In this document: piece after piece, positions 1-9,205 of the stretch
How positions within the stretch are numbered: the first letter of the stretch is position 1
Layout of the letters: every line of letters starts with the position of its first letter
Origin: Tolypothrix bouteillei VB521301
Lineage (GTDB): Bacteria > Cyanobacteriota > Cyanobacteriia > Cyanobacteriales > Nostocaceae
Length of the DNA: 64,000 bases
Assembly (NCBI RefSeq): GCF_000760695.4
Contig: NZ_JHEG04000001.1
Location: 2,697,192 to 2,761,191 of the forward strand
Direction: 5' to 3'
Made by a program: the position numbers and the translations under genes
The notes under the pieces: generated by a model
What the model was told of the DNA's origin: nothing
The model's database searches: none
Seen by the model: the letters and a program-made list of their open reading frames with translations, nothing else

Positions 1-960
1 AAACTGTTTAAGCCAAGGTAATAAATATTGTTCTGCATCTACTTTGACCCTTACTGGTAGTGTGTTGACTAACATACCAAGCATTGACTCTGAGCCTTCT
101 AAATCTACTGGACGACCAGAAACAGTACACCCATAGACAACCTCATTTTGACAAGTGTAGCGACTGAGAAGTAAAACCCAGGCTCCCTGAACGAGTACGT
201 TAATAGTGAGGTGATGCTGTTTTGCTAAAGATTGTAGTTTTGCAGTGGTCGTTTCGGATAGTTTAACCAGTAGCTCATCGTATCTTTCTTCTAGGCTGAG
301 TAAGTTGCTGTCATCTAGATTGGTAAGGGGAGTAGGTGCTTTTACTCCTTTCAGCATTTGCCGCCAGAATTCCTCTGCTTGTGATGAATCCTGCTTCCCC
401 AACCAAGTAATGTAGTCTCGAAAACGGCTACCAGGTACTAAAGGTACATCTTGCCCTCGACAAAATGCTGTGTACAGCTCCATAACTTCTTTCAGCACTA
501 ACGGATAGGACCACCCATCCAAAATAATCATGTGTAAACTCCAAATGAATTTGTAAGAGCGGTCGTTGAGACGAATTAAAGTCACGCGCATAAGAGGTGC
601 TTGAGAAAAATCAAAACCTCGTTCGCGATCGTGTTTTAAAAAAGAGTTTAAGCGCTTGTGCTGTTCAAATGAATCTATTCCTCTCCAGTCTTGCTGCTCT
701 AGAGGTACTTTTGCATATTGGTATACAACTTGTAGAGGTTTGTCTATATCTTGCCAATAGAAACTAGTACGCAAAATTGTGTGTCGGTCCATAACATGCT
801 GCCAAGCACGTTCAAAAGAGACAATGTCTATATTTCCGTGCCAAGTAAAGCCTAGTTGGACAAAATAGAGCACTAAGTCAGAAGAAGACAAACTGTGGAC
901 TAGAATCCCATGCTGTATTGGCGATAATTCGTAGATATCTTGAATATTTTCTGTTGTCAT
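1..960 (-). CDS. NRPS condensation domain protein (3' end outside window)
   Basis: The reading frame is open from ATG at 958-960 to the window edge (320 codons), so only the N-terminal part of a nonribosomal peptide synthetase is seen. It starts directly with a condensation domain: ELSPIQHGIL near residue 12, DRHTILRTSF near residue 58 and LDGWS near residue 146. It has no TubC-type docking domain, unlike the two NRPS genes upstream. It begins 8 bp after the stop of the Gly module and is almost certainly the next gene in the operon. The active-site motif reads HMIILDG where HHxxxDG is expected, so the second, catalytic His is Met; amide-bond formation by this domain is therefore doubtful. Downstream domains lie outside the window. 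Confidence 0.9.
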   Translation of the reverse strand, partial: MTTENIQDIYELSPIQHGILVHSLSSSDLVLYFVQLGFTWHGNIDIVSFERAWQHVMDRHTILRTSFYWQDIDKPLQVVYQYAKVPLEQQDWRGIDSFEQHKRLNSFLKHDRERGFDFSQAPLMRVTLIRLNDRSYKFIWSLHMIILDGWSYPLVLKEVMELYTAFCRGQDVPLVPGSRFRDYITWLGKQDSSQAEEFWRQMLKGVKAPTPLTNLDDSNLLSLEERYDELLVKLSETTTAKLQSLAKQHHLTINVLVQGAWVLLLSRYTCQNEVVYGCTVSGRPVDLEGSESMLGMLVNTLPVRVKVDAEQYLLPWLKQF

Positions 961-968
961 ATTATTTT

Positions 969-3900
969 CTACTGTTTTTTCTGATTAAGTTTTGCTAAAA
1001 ACCGATCGAGTTCTTTTTGGCTTAAGTGTGCTTCTGGAAAATCAGAAGTTGTAAACCCTTTGGCTTCAGAAGATTGGCAATGATCCTTGCTTGATAGCAA
1101 CGCTTGAACACTCGTTATGGTTTCTTGTGCTGCCGGAATTTCCTGCTTGAGAACTGCTACACTTGCTAACTGAGCAATTGTTTGATGCTGAAATAGCTGT
1201 TTAGTCGTTAGCTTTAAACTGGCCTGGTTAGCTTTGGCAATAATCTGAATAGCGACAATGGAATCCCCACCCAACTTAAAGAAGTTATCATAAATACCCA
1301 CTTGCTCTATACCGAGAAATTCAGCCCAAAGTTGAGCCAGCTTGGCTTCAACAGGAGTACGAGGCAGTACAAAGGCTTTATCTAATTCAGGTCTGCTTGT
1401 ATCGGGTGCTGGTAGCGAGCGGCGATCTATTTTGCCATTAGGTGTCAAAGGGAGTGCCTCTAACATCATAAAAGCTGTTGGCACCATGTAATTTGGCAAG
1501 TTCGACTCCAAGAAACGCCGCAGCTCGGTTATTGTCACTGTCTGCTTGGGCTGCGAAACTACGTAAGCGACCAAACGCTCTCTTTCTGGTTCATCTGAGC
1601 GAACCACAACCACACTTTCTTGCGCGGCTGGGTATTGATTGATCAGCGCTTCAATCTCTCCGAGTTCGATGCGAAAACCCCTAAGTTTTACCTGATGGTC
1701 AATTCGACTAATGTACTTAATCGTACCATCTGATTGATAACAAACTAAATCACCAGTCTTATACAAACGGGATTTTGGATTGTTGTTAAAAGGGTTTGGG
1801 ATAAACTTCTCAAATGTGAGTTTTGGTTGGTTAAAATAACCACGAGCTAGACCAACACCGCCAATATGCAATTCACCAGGAACACCCACAGGCACTGGTT
1901 GTAAATAAGTATCTAAAATATAAAATTCTGTATTGGCAATCGGGCGACCAATAGAGACAATGTTATTTGTGTGCTCTATCCTCGTGTTATTCTCTACTTT
2001 TTTGACAGCTGACCAAATAGTAGTTTCTGTAGGACCGTATAAGTTCCACAGTTCAGTGCTTCGTTCGAGTAATTGATTGGCAAGAATTTGGTCAAGAGCT
2101 TCACCACCACAAAGGATTTTTAACTGCTGGCTCCCAGTCCAGCCTGCAGCAATCAGCATCCGCCAAGTGGTTGGTGTAGCTTGCATTACCGTGGCGTTAG
2201 AAGAAATAAGCTGTTCTAACAATTGCGATCCATCAGTAGCAACTTCGCGGCTAACTATAACAAGACGAGCACCTACGATCGCTGGTAAGTATAGTTCTAG
2301 GGCTGCAATATCAAATGATAAGGTGGTGACTGATAAGAAAGTATCTTCTTTTGTCAGCCCTGGATTGCGGCGCATTGCACTTAAGAAGTTAGTTAAGGCA
2401 TTATGGGGAATTTGTACTCCTTTTGGTTGACCGGTAGAACCGGAGGTGTAAATTATGTAGGCGAGGTTTTCGCCGTTAGCTCGGTTAATAGGATTGCGAT
2501 CGCTTTGTTTGGCAATCTCTTCCCAGTCAGCATCTAGACAGACCACCTGGGCTTGATGTTCTGGCAAAACTGTCACCAACTTTTTCTGAGTCAGCAGCAC
2601 TGATATTTGTGAATCTGCCAACATGAATGCCAACCGTTGTTGTGGATACGCCGGATCTAGAGGGACATAAGCCCCACCTGCTTTTAGGATTCCTAACAGT
2701 CCTACTAACATATCCGGAGAGCGTTCCACACAAATTCCTATCAAGGTCTCTGGGCTAACTCCCAACTTTTGCAAATGATGTGCTAATTGATTAGCACGGG
2801 TGTTCAACTCCCTGTAAGAGAGTTTTTGGTCTTCAAACACGACCGCCACAGAATCGGGTGTTTGCTCAACCTGAGCTTCAAATATTTGATGAATACATAC
2901 ATTTTGAGGATATTCATTTAAAGTGTCATTCCACTCTACCAACAACTGAGAGCGTTCAGTTTCAGTTAATAAAGGCAATTCCCAAAGGCGATGGTCTTGA
3001 TTGACCGCAATCGCTGAGAGTAATGTCTGCAAATGCCCTGCCATTCGTTCAATAGTGGCAGCATCAAACAAATCAGTGCTGTACTCAAAGTTTGCACGCA
3101 GTCCTTCTTCAGTTTCTTTGATCGACAAGGTTAAATCAAACTTTGCTGTTGCAGTTGGCATTTCTAAGAAACTGAGAGTCAGCCCAGGAAGTTTGAGTTC
3201 TTCTCTCGGTGCATTTTCCAAAACAAACAAAACTTGAAATAATGGTGTATGAGATAAATCTCGTTTTGGTTGTAATTGTGCTACCAGCAATTCAAAGGGT
3301 ATATCTTGATAATTGTATGCTTCCCAAGCTACTTGGCGCACTCGCCTCAACAACTCTCGAAATGAAGGATTACCTGATAAATCAGTACGCAGAACTAAAG
3401 AGTTAACAAAATAACCAATAAGTTTTTCTAAATCGCGGCTGTGACGGTTAGCGATGGTAGTACCGACACATATATCTTCCTGATAAGTGTAACGATAAAG
3501 AAGTGTTTTAAACGCCGCTAGCAAAGTCATAAACAGAGTCGTCCCCTCTTGCTGACTGAGCTTTTTAAGCTTCTCAGTCACATCTGTCCCTATTTTTAGG
3601 GTAGTGGTGGCTCCTCGAAAAGTTTGAACAGGTGGTCGTGGGCGATCGCTCGGTAATTGTAAAACAGGAAGATGACCGCCAAGCTTTTGCTTCCAGTAAG
3701 TCAGTTGTTCCTCAAACACCGATCCACGCACCCATTGTTGCTGCCAGTTGGCAAAATCAGCATACTGAATGGACAGATCCTTTAGGGGTGAAGGCTGATT
3801 TTTGGAGAAAGCCTCGTAGAGTGTGCCTAGTTCCTGGATAATAATTTTACTCGACCAAGCGTCTGAGATGGTGTGATGTATAGCGAATAACAACACGTGC

Positions 3901-4499
3901 TTTGTTTCGGCTATTTTAAATAGCGTAACTCGAAGTAATGAACCTTCTGATAAGTTGAAGGAATGCTGAGATTCAGCAATAGATGACTGGTGAATTGTTT
4001 CCCACTGCTTGGTTTCCGCCAAATCCATCAAATCTACGACTGACAGCGTGAAATTGGGGTTAGAAGCGATCTCCAAAACAGCTTGACCATCTTCATTTTT
4101 AAATGAAGTCCGTAAAACTTCGTGACGCCGTACTATTTCTATAAGCGCTTGTTCTAAAACAGCTGTATTCAGCGATCCTTTCAAATGAATACCAAATAAT
4201 TGGTTGTAAGCAGCGCTAGCACCCTCTAATTGGTCTATAAACCATATTCCCTGTTGACCAAAAGACAAGAGCAGATCTTTATCTCGCGGAACTGGTTGAA
4301 TTTCTACTGAAGTTGGACTGGCAACATAATGACCTTGATTGAGAAATTTAAGTATTTCTGCTTTGCGTTCAGTTATTTGAGCTTGTAGCTCTGGCGTGAG
4401 TACTTCTTGAGGGGCATTACAGCGTAAACGCTCACCATTTGACCAAAGCCTAATGTCTAAGTTAGTTAAATAGGACAAAAACTCTTGAATAGATTTCAT
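969..4499 (-). CDS. NRPS module C-A(Gly)-PCP
   Basis: This 1176-residue protein adds one amino acid to the thioester-bound intermediate. Domains in order: TubC-type N-terminal docking domain (about 1-52), condensation domain (about 72-500, motif HHTISDAWS near 210), adenylation domain (about 535-1050: YTSGSTGQPKG, LYGPTETTIW, YKTGDL, NGKIDRRSLP) and a peptidyl carrier domain with GGDS near 1079. Residues at the ten Stachelhaus positions read D-I-L-Q-L-G-L-I-W-K, the established glycine code, so Gly is predicted. The condensation motif has Ala instead of Gly after the Asp, a tolerated variation. There is no epimerase, methyltransferase or thioesterase. The start overlaps the stop of the upstream NRPS by 4 bp (ATGA-type coupling). 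Confidence 0.95.
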   Translation of the reverse strand: MKSIQEFLSYLTNLDIRLWSNGERLRCNAPQEVLTPELQAQITERKAEILKFLNQGHYVASPTSVEIQPVPRDKDLLLSFGQQGIWFIDQLEGASAAYNQLFGIHLKGSLNTAVLEQALIEIVRRHEVLRTSFKNEDGQAVLEIASNPNFTLSVVDLMDLAETKQWETIHQSSIAESQHSFNLSEGSLLRVTLFKIAETKHVLLFAIHHTISDAWSSKIIIQELGTLYEAFSKNQPSPLKDLSIQYADFANWQQQWVRGSVFEEQLTYWKQKLGGHLPVLQLPSDRPRPPVQTFRGATTTLKIGTDVTEKLKKLSQQEGTTLFMTLLAAFKTLLYRYTYQEDICVGTTIANRHSRDLEKLIGYFVNSLVLRTDLSGNPSFRELLRRVRQVAWEAYNYQDIPFELLVAQLQPKRDLSHTPLFQVLFVLENAPREELKLPGLTLSFLEMPTATAKFDLTLSIKETEEGLRANFEYSTDLFDAATIERMAGHLQTLLSAIAVNQDHRLWELPLLTETERSQLLVEWNDTLNEYPQNVCIHQIFEAQVEQTPDSVAVVFEDQKLSYRELNTRANQLAHHLQKLGVSPETLIGICVERSPDMLVGLLGILKAGGAYVPLDPAYPQQRLAFMLADSQISVLLTQKKLVTVLPEHQAQVVCLDADWEEIAKQSDRNPINRANGENLAYIIYTSGSTGQPKGVQIPHNALTNFLSAMRRNPGLTKEDTFLSVTTLSFDIAALELYLPAIVGARLVIVSREVATDGSQLLEQLISSNATVMQATPTTWRMLIAAGWTGSQQLKILCGGEALDQILANQLLERSTELWNLYGPTETTIWSAVKKVENNTRIEHTNNIVSIGRPIANTEFYILDTYLQPVPVGVPGELHIGGVGLARGYFNQPKLTFEKFIPNPFNNNPKSRLYKTGDLVCYQSDGTIKYISRIDHQVKLRGFRIELGEIEALINQYPAAQESVVVVRSDEPERERLVAYVVSQPKQTVTITELRRFLESNLPNYMVPTAFMMLEALPLTPNGKIDRRSLPAPDTSRPELDKAFVLPRTPVEAKLAQLWAEFLGIEQVGIYDNFFKLGGDSIVAIQIIAKANQASLKLTTKQLFQHQTIAQLASVAVLKQEIPAAQETITSVQALLSSKDHCQSSEAKGFTTSDFPEAHLSQKELDRFLAKLNQKKQ

Positions 4500-7400
4500 A
4501 ACTCAATTTCCACTCGGTTAGTTAATGCCTTGTCGATAGGAGCTTGTAGTTTTTGAGATGTTATGGTTATCTCCTCAATGGACTTTGCTAAGCTAGATAG
4601 AATTGGTGTTTGCAGGAAATTTTGCATGGGTATATTTAGGTGTAATCTTTCATTTACCCGTGAGACAACTTGGGTAACTTGCAGAGAATCTCCCCCTAGT
4701 TCAAAAAAATTATCGTTAATACTCACTTTCTCTATTCGCAAGACTTCTTGCCAAATACTGGCAATGAGTTTTTCTGTTTCTGTTTGAGGCATTACATAAG
4801 CAGCTTTCACTTGCGATCGCAATCCTTTTAACCCAGGTAAAGCAAGACGATCTACTTTGCCATTAGCTGTCAGTGGTAAAGCATCTAACAGTACAAATTC
4901 AGCAGGCAACATATATTCAGGTAGTTTTTCCTGTAGGAAATTACGCAACTGTCTAGGTTGAAAACGTTGCACCGTTGATGGTGCTTGAGCAATGAATACA
5001 TCAAACCCAATTAAATCAGCAACAGAATCGGGCTCGTTCATAAAAACGCTGTTTGAAAATTCCAAAGAAGCTAATATTCTCTGCCATTGTGCTTTTGACA
5101 GCACTGGATGTTCCGGTCTTAGCTCTCGATCCTCAAACCGTTCAAACCCTTGCTGTAGACCCATGTTCAAATCAAAGGAGCGATGAAATTTTGTTTTTTC
5201 AATTGCAAGGAGTAAACCATTTGGAGCTAACAAGGAGCGAATATTCTTCAGGGTTTGCTCTATAAACTGAGTGTTATGAATAACAGTTGCAGCAATAACA
5301 ATATCAAAGGAATGTGGCTCAAAACCTTGCTCAATAGGGTTTTTCTCAAGATCTAAAATGTCATAGCTAACAAAAGGATAGTTGGTAAAATTTTCTTGAC
5401 CTTGTTGGAGAAAGAATTGAGAAATATCAGTAAACACATAAGTTGTTTGGCTTGGCGGTAACAATGGCAGTAAATGTTCTGTAGTAGAACCATAACCGCC
5501 TCCAACTTCCAGGATTCGCAGTTGTTTTCCTGACTCTATATTTTGTACTATTGCCGCCATGATTTCACTAGCGATCGCATTGCAATCAGCAAACATTATT
5601 TTGTATATATCCCGAGTTTTTTCGGAAACATAAATTTCTGCCGAGTGGATTTTTTCAGTAATAATGTTTGCTAAGTTATCAAAAGGAGCATCAGGTATCA
5701 AATCCATCCAAGTTTTAGTGAAACCATGATTTATCTGAATTTCTTTTGAAAGCTTTTGAAATGCAGAAATTGGTAATTCAACAACACTGGTAAAGACTTT
5801 TCCCTCCTGCTTCAACCATCCTTCTTGAACCAGCACCTGCAAAGCTCGATTTAACCATTTTTTGTAGCGTGGAGCAATATGACATCGAGACATTAAATCA
5901 TCTACGTCATACTTCTCTCCAGGTGAGTGATAAACACCAAGCTTTCTGAGCGCCCGACACACTGAAATAGTGTATAGATAATTTTGGTGTTCCCATATTG
6001 CCGCAAAAGTTTGGATATCTACATCCCAAAAACTATTTTTTGCTTGTTGAAGTCCTGCTTTTACCAGAGATGGCCAGAGGATCTGAGATTTGAAAGTATC
6101 AGCACTTTCCGTTTCTAAGAAGCTTAATGCTTTGTCTTGCTTGGGAACCACATAAGCTACTAGATACTGATTTTGCTGTGACTCTCCCGCCGCAGCAACT
6201 ATTGCATCTTTCAGATCTGGGTGCTGTTTTAAAGCTGCTTCAATTTCTCCTGTTTCGATGCGGTATCCCCTTAGTTTGATTTGGAAATCTACACGTCCCA
6301 AAAATTCAATGTTGCCATCAGGTAAATAACGACCGAGGTCACCAGTACGGTAAATGCGTTCCTTTGTGCGGGGATGAGTGATAAAATTGACAGCAGTTTT
6401 TTCTTCATCCTGCCAATAGCCCTTGGCAACCTGCATACCAGTACAGTACATTTGACCGGGAACCCAAACAGGGCAATCTTCTAAAGCTTCATTCAAAACA
6501 TAGTATTTTGTATTCGCCATCGGTTTGCCATAAGGAATACTCTTCCAGTTTGGATTGACCTCCGCAATTAAATAACCGATATTCCAAATAGTTGTTTCTG
6601 TTGGACCACCAATACTGAGTACTTGTACTTCTGGTATTAAAGCTTGAAGACGGTTAGGCAAGGAAATTGGGAGCCAATCTCCACCTAGAATTGCCAAACG
6701 CAAACTTACTGGTAATGTCACAGAGTGGTTCTCTGCGTATTCCACCAACATCTTCATCACTGGGGGTACTGAGTTCCATAGCGTCACTTTTTCCTGCACC
6801 ATCAACTTAACCCAGTGAGCCGGATCTTTGACAGCAGAAGCATCAGGCATCACAATCACACCACCAGCACAAAGTAGACCGAATATGTCATAAACAGACA
6901 GATCGTGACTCAAAGCGGTTACAGCCAGGATGCGGTCTTGAGAAGTAATATTAAACCGCTTGTTGGTATGGATAACTACGTTAACCACGTTGCGGTGAGT
7001 AATCATTACTCCTTTCGGTAAACCAGTAGAACCAGAGGTGTAAATTACATAAGCTAAATCATCAGGCGTTTGCGCTGGTTGGAGTGGCTGGCTGTTTTCG
7101 TTGGCAAATGCTTCTGTATCTATGCACAAACGTTGTATATCCAATGGCCATTCCAGCTTTTCGTTCAAACAAGATTGAGTCAGAACAATCTTGACTTGAC
7201 TATTTTCTAAAAGATATTTTCTGCGTTGCTGTGGCAATCCCGGCTCGATGGGAACATAAGCTGCACCAGCAGCCAAAATTCCCATTACAGCGACAATTTG
7301 CTCCCATCCTTTCTCCATAACTACACCTACCAACTGGTTGGGTGCAGCCCCAAGTTTCCGCAATCGATGACCAACTTGATTGGCAAGTGTGTATAGCTCT

Positions 7401-9088
7401 TTGTAAGTCAGAGTTCGCTCGGATGAAATAACGGCAGGTTCCACTCTTCGCTTTTGGACTTGTGCTGCAAATAAAGTATGCAGCAGTTCATCGGGAGTTG
7501 GTGTGGTCGTTGCATTAACGGCTTCCCGTTGCGCTAATTGGGCAGGAGGAATGAGTTGTCGAGTTGTCTCAGTCCAAGCTAATTCAGAAGTTGCCAGTTG
7601 TTTGAGGAAACGACAATAAGCCTCAAACATATCACAGATCAAACCTTCTGGAAAAAGTTCTTCAACTACATCCCAGTTGAAAGTCAATACTCCCTTATCC
7701 TCCCAAACTTGAATATCCATCCAAGCCTGGGAAGCTTGGCTAATGCCATAGACTAACTCTCCAAAATGACTAAATGTCAAGGTTTCCTGACCAAGCAAAC
7801 CAAAACCAAGAGTGCTAGTAAATACGATTGGCATCGCGCTAGGTGCCGTACCTCGCCTGCGTGCTAATTCCCGCGTCACGCGTACACCACTGATGTAACG
7901 GTGTTCTAAATCGTGCCACAGCTGTTGCTGTAGGCGCTTTGAGCGGTCAATAAACGGTTCCGGAATAGAATTCTCGACAGCGAGTAAGGTGACAGAAGTG
8001 AAATCTCCCAAAATGTCATGGACTTGAGGATGCAAAGGTAGACGATTAAATAAGGCTAGATTGATAGTAAACCGAGAGCTTTTGCACCAAAGTGTTAAAA
8101 CTTCAGCAAAGGCGGCTAGTAAAACTCCAGAGGCTGTTAAACCAGCTCGAGCAGTACGTTGTTGCAACTGTTGCCATTCATCTCGCTCCAATCGCCCTTC
8201 GTAACGCCTATTTCTATGGTGTTTGAGTTCTTTGGGATTTTTGGCAAGAGGTAAGTCTGGAGCAGGGGGTAAGTTATCTAAGCGATTCAACCAGTACTCT
8301 TGCGATCGCCTGTACAATTCTGTAGTTTCCAATTCTTGCAGAGCAAGAACATAATCCCGGAATGAAAGTTCTAAAGGTAGGAATGTAAAATTGGGATTTT
8401 GGTAAAGTTGAAACCACTCATCAAATAGACGAAACAGACTCCAAGCATCAAAAATTTGTAAATCGTAACTGACGTGTAATCGGATACGCTCTTCATCTAA
8501 ACACGTTGCTCTAAACTCAAATAAAGGCCACTTGTCAGCTGGTAGTACTTGGTAAGCCATTCGCTCGCGAATCATCTCAATCTCAGAGGTGATAAATTCT
8601 TCATCCTGACCCTTAAGATCCAAGACCTGAATTTGATAGAAAGGCACCTGTTTGAGAACTTGCTGTTGACCATCTGGTAACACCACAGCCCTAAGCATAT
8701 CATGACGCTCAATTAATTTTTGCAGTGCCCAGTTTAATCGTTCTAAGTCTAAACCTTTGCATTCAATCTCGTAATAACCATGATTGGCAACACTACCTAG
8801 CTCTAGAACTCCACTACGCCCCACCCAAAAGGCGTGCTGCATATCAGTGAGTGGGAAAGGTTCATAACGCCGATCTGGCGCTGGCACAATTGTTGGGAGA
8901 GAAGCAGAACTGGTACTGATACTATTTTGGCGTAACAATACCAAAAGCTCTGCTTTATGTTCAGTCAAAGCGTTACGGAGTTCTGAGGTTATTACCCCCT
9001 TTGGTGCATCAATATTTAGTAAATCTCCATCTGCAAAAAGTTTTACACCTTTATTGGAGAGGGTTGTTAAAAGTAAGTTTAGTTCCAT
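4496..9088 (-). CDS. NRPS module Cy-A(embedded MT)-PCP, probably Cys
   Basis: This 1530-residue protein is predicted to activate Cys, condense it with the upstream acyl group and cyclise it to a thiazoline. Domains: TubC-type docking domain (1-55); heterocyclisation domain (about 75-500) with DLQIFDAWS, matching the Cy motif DxxxxDxxS instead of HHxxxDG; adenylation domain (from about 525: YTSGSTGLPKG, SHDLSVYDIFG, GGPTETTIW, YRTGDLG). A methyltransferase-fold domain is inserted after the RGYRIETGEIE (A8) motif, with SAM-loop LEVGGGYGS near 1195. The A domain then closes (LTANGKVDRLALP) and a carrier domain follows (GGDSLQ near 1463). The specificity code reads about D-L-Y-N-I-G-I-I-W-K, nearest to the Cys code DLYNLSLIWK. 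This layout is that of the pyochelin/yersiniabactin-type modules, where the insert is an epimerase (PchE) or N-methyltransferase (PchF). The C-terminus ends in acidic VEIEL, which could dock the next protein. Confidence 0.93.
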   Translation of the reverse strand: MELNLLLTTLSNKGVKLFADGDLLNIDAPKGVITSELRNALTEHKAELLVLLRQNSISTSSASLPTIVPAPDRRYEPFPLTDMQHAFWVGRSGVLELGSVANHGYYEIECKGLDLERLNWALQKLIERHDMLRAVVLPDGQQQVLKQVPFYQIQVLDLKGQDEEFITSEIEMIRERMAYQVLPADKWPLFEFRATCLDEERIRLHVSYDLQIFDAWSLFRLFDEWFQLYQNPNFTFLPLELSFRDYVLALQELETTELYRRSQEYWLNRLDNLPPAPDLPLAKNPKELKHHRNRRYEGRLERDEWQQLQQRTARAGLTASGVLLAAFAEVLTLWCKSSRFTINLALFNRLPLHPQVHDILGDFTSVTLLAVENSIPEPFIDRSKRLQQQLWHDLEHRYISGVRVTRELARRRGTAPSAMPIVFTSTLGFGLLGQETLTFSHFGELVYGISQASQAWMDIQVWEDKGVLTFNWDVVEELFPEGLICDMFEAYCRFLKQLATSELAWTETTRQLIPPAQLAQREAVNATTTPTPDELLHTLFAAQVQKRRVEPAVISSERTLTYKELYTLANQVGHRLRKLGAAPNQLVGVVMEKGWEQIVAVMGILAAGAAYVPIEPGLPQQRRKYLLENSQVKIVLTQSCLNEKLEWPLDIQRLCIDTEAFANENSQPLQPAQTPDDLAYVIYTSGSTGLPKGVMITHRNVVNVVIHTNKRFNITSQDRILAVTALSHDLSVYDIFGLLCAGGVIVMPDASAVKDPAHWVKLMVQEKVTLWNSVPPVMKMLVEYAENHSVTLPVSLRLAILGGDWLPISLPNRLQALIPEVQVLSIGGPTETTIWNIGYLIAEVNPNWKSIPYGKPMANTKYYVLNEALEDCPVWVPGQMYCTGMQVAKGYWQDEEKTAVNFITHPRTKERIYRTGDLGRYLPDGNIEFLGRVDFQIKLRGYRIETGEIEAALKQHPDLKDAIVAAAGESQQNQYLVAYVVPKQDKALSFLETESADTFKSQILWPSLVKAGLQQAKNSFWDVDIQTFAAIWEHQNYLYTISVCRALRKLGVYHSPGEKYDVDDLMSRCHIAPRYKKWLNRALQVLVQEGWLKQEGKVFTSVVELPISAFQKLSKEIQINHGFTKTWMDLIPDAPFDNLANIITEKIHSAEIYVSEKTRDIYKIMFADCNAIASEIMAAIVQNIESGKQLRILEVGGGYGSTTEHLLPLLPPSQTTYVFTDISQFFLQQGQENFTNYPFVSYDILDLEKNPIEQGFEPHSFDIVIAATVIHNTQFIEQTLKNIRSLLAPNGLLLAIEKTKFHRSFDLNMGLQQGFERFEDRELRPEHPVLSKAQWQRILASLEFSNSVFMNEPDSVADLIGFDVFIAQAPSTVQRFQPRQLRNFLQEKLPEYMLPAEFVLLDALPLTANGKVDRLALPGLKGLRSQVKAAYVMPQTETEKLIASIWQEVLRIEKVSINDNFFELGGDSLQVTQVVSRVNERLHLNIPMQNFLQTPILSSLAKSIEEITITSQKLQAPIDKALTNRVEIEL

Positions 9089-9205
9089 ATAATTTATGCA
9101 TTGTTAACTCAAAACGACGAATAGAGACGGATAAATTCCATAATTTTTAAAATTATTTGTCCTTTTTATTGAATTTTCGCCTTAATAGTTTATTCACAAA
9201 CAAAG

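Noticed and set aside
969..4499. Ala in HHTISDAWS as evidence for a dead condensation domain in the Gly module
   Set aside because: Both His and the Asp are present; the Gly after Asp is not catalytic and varies in active C domains.
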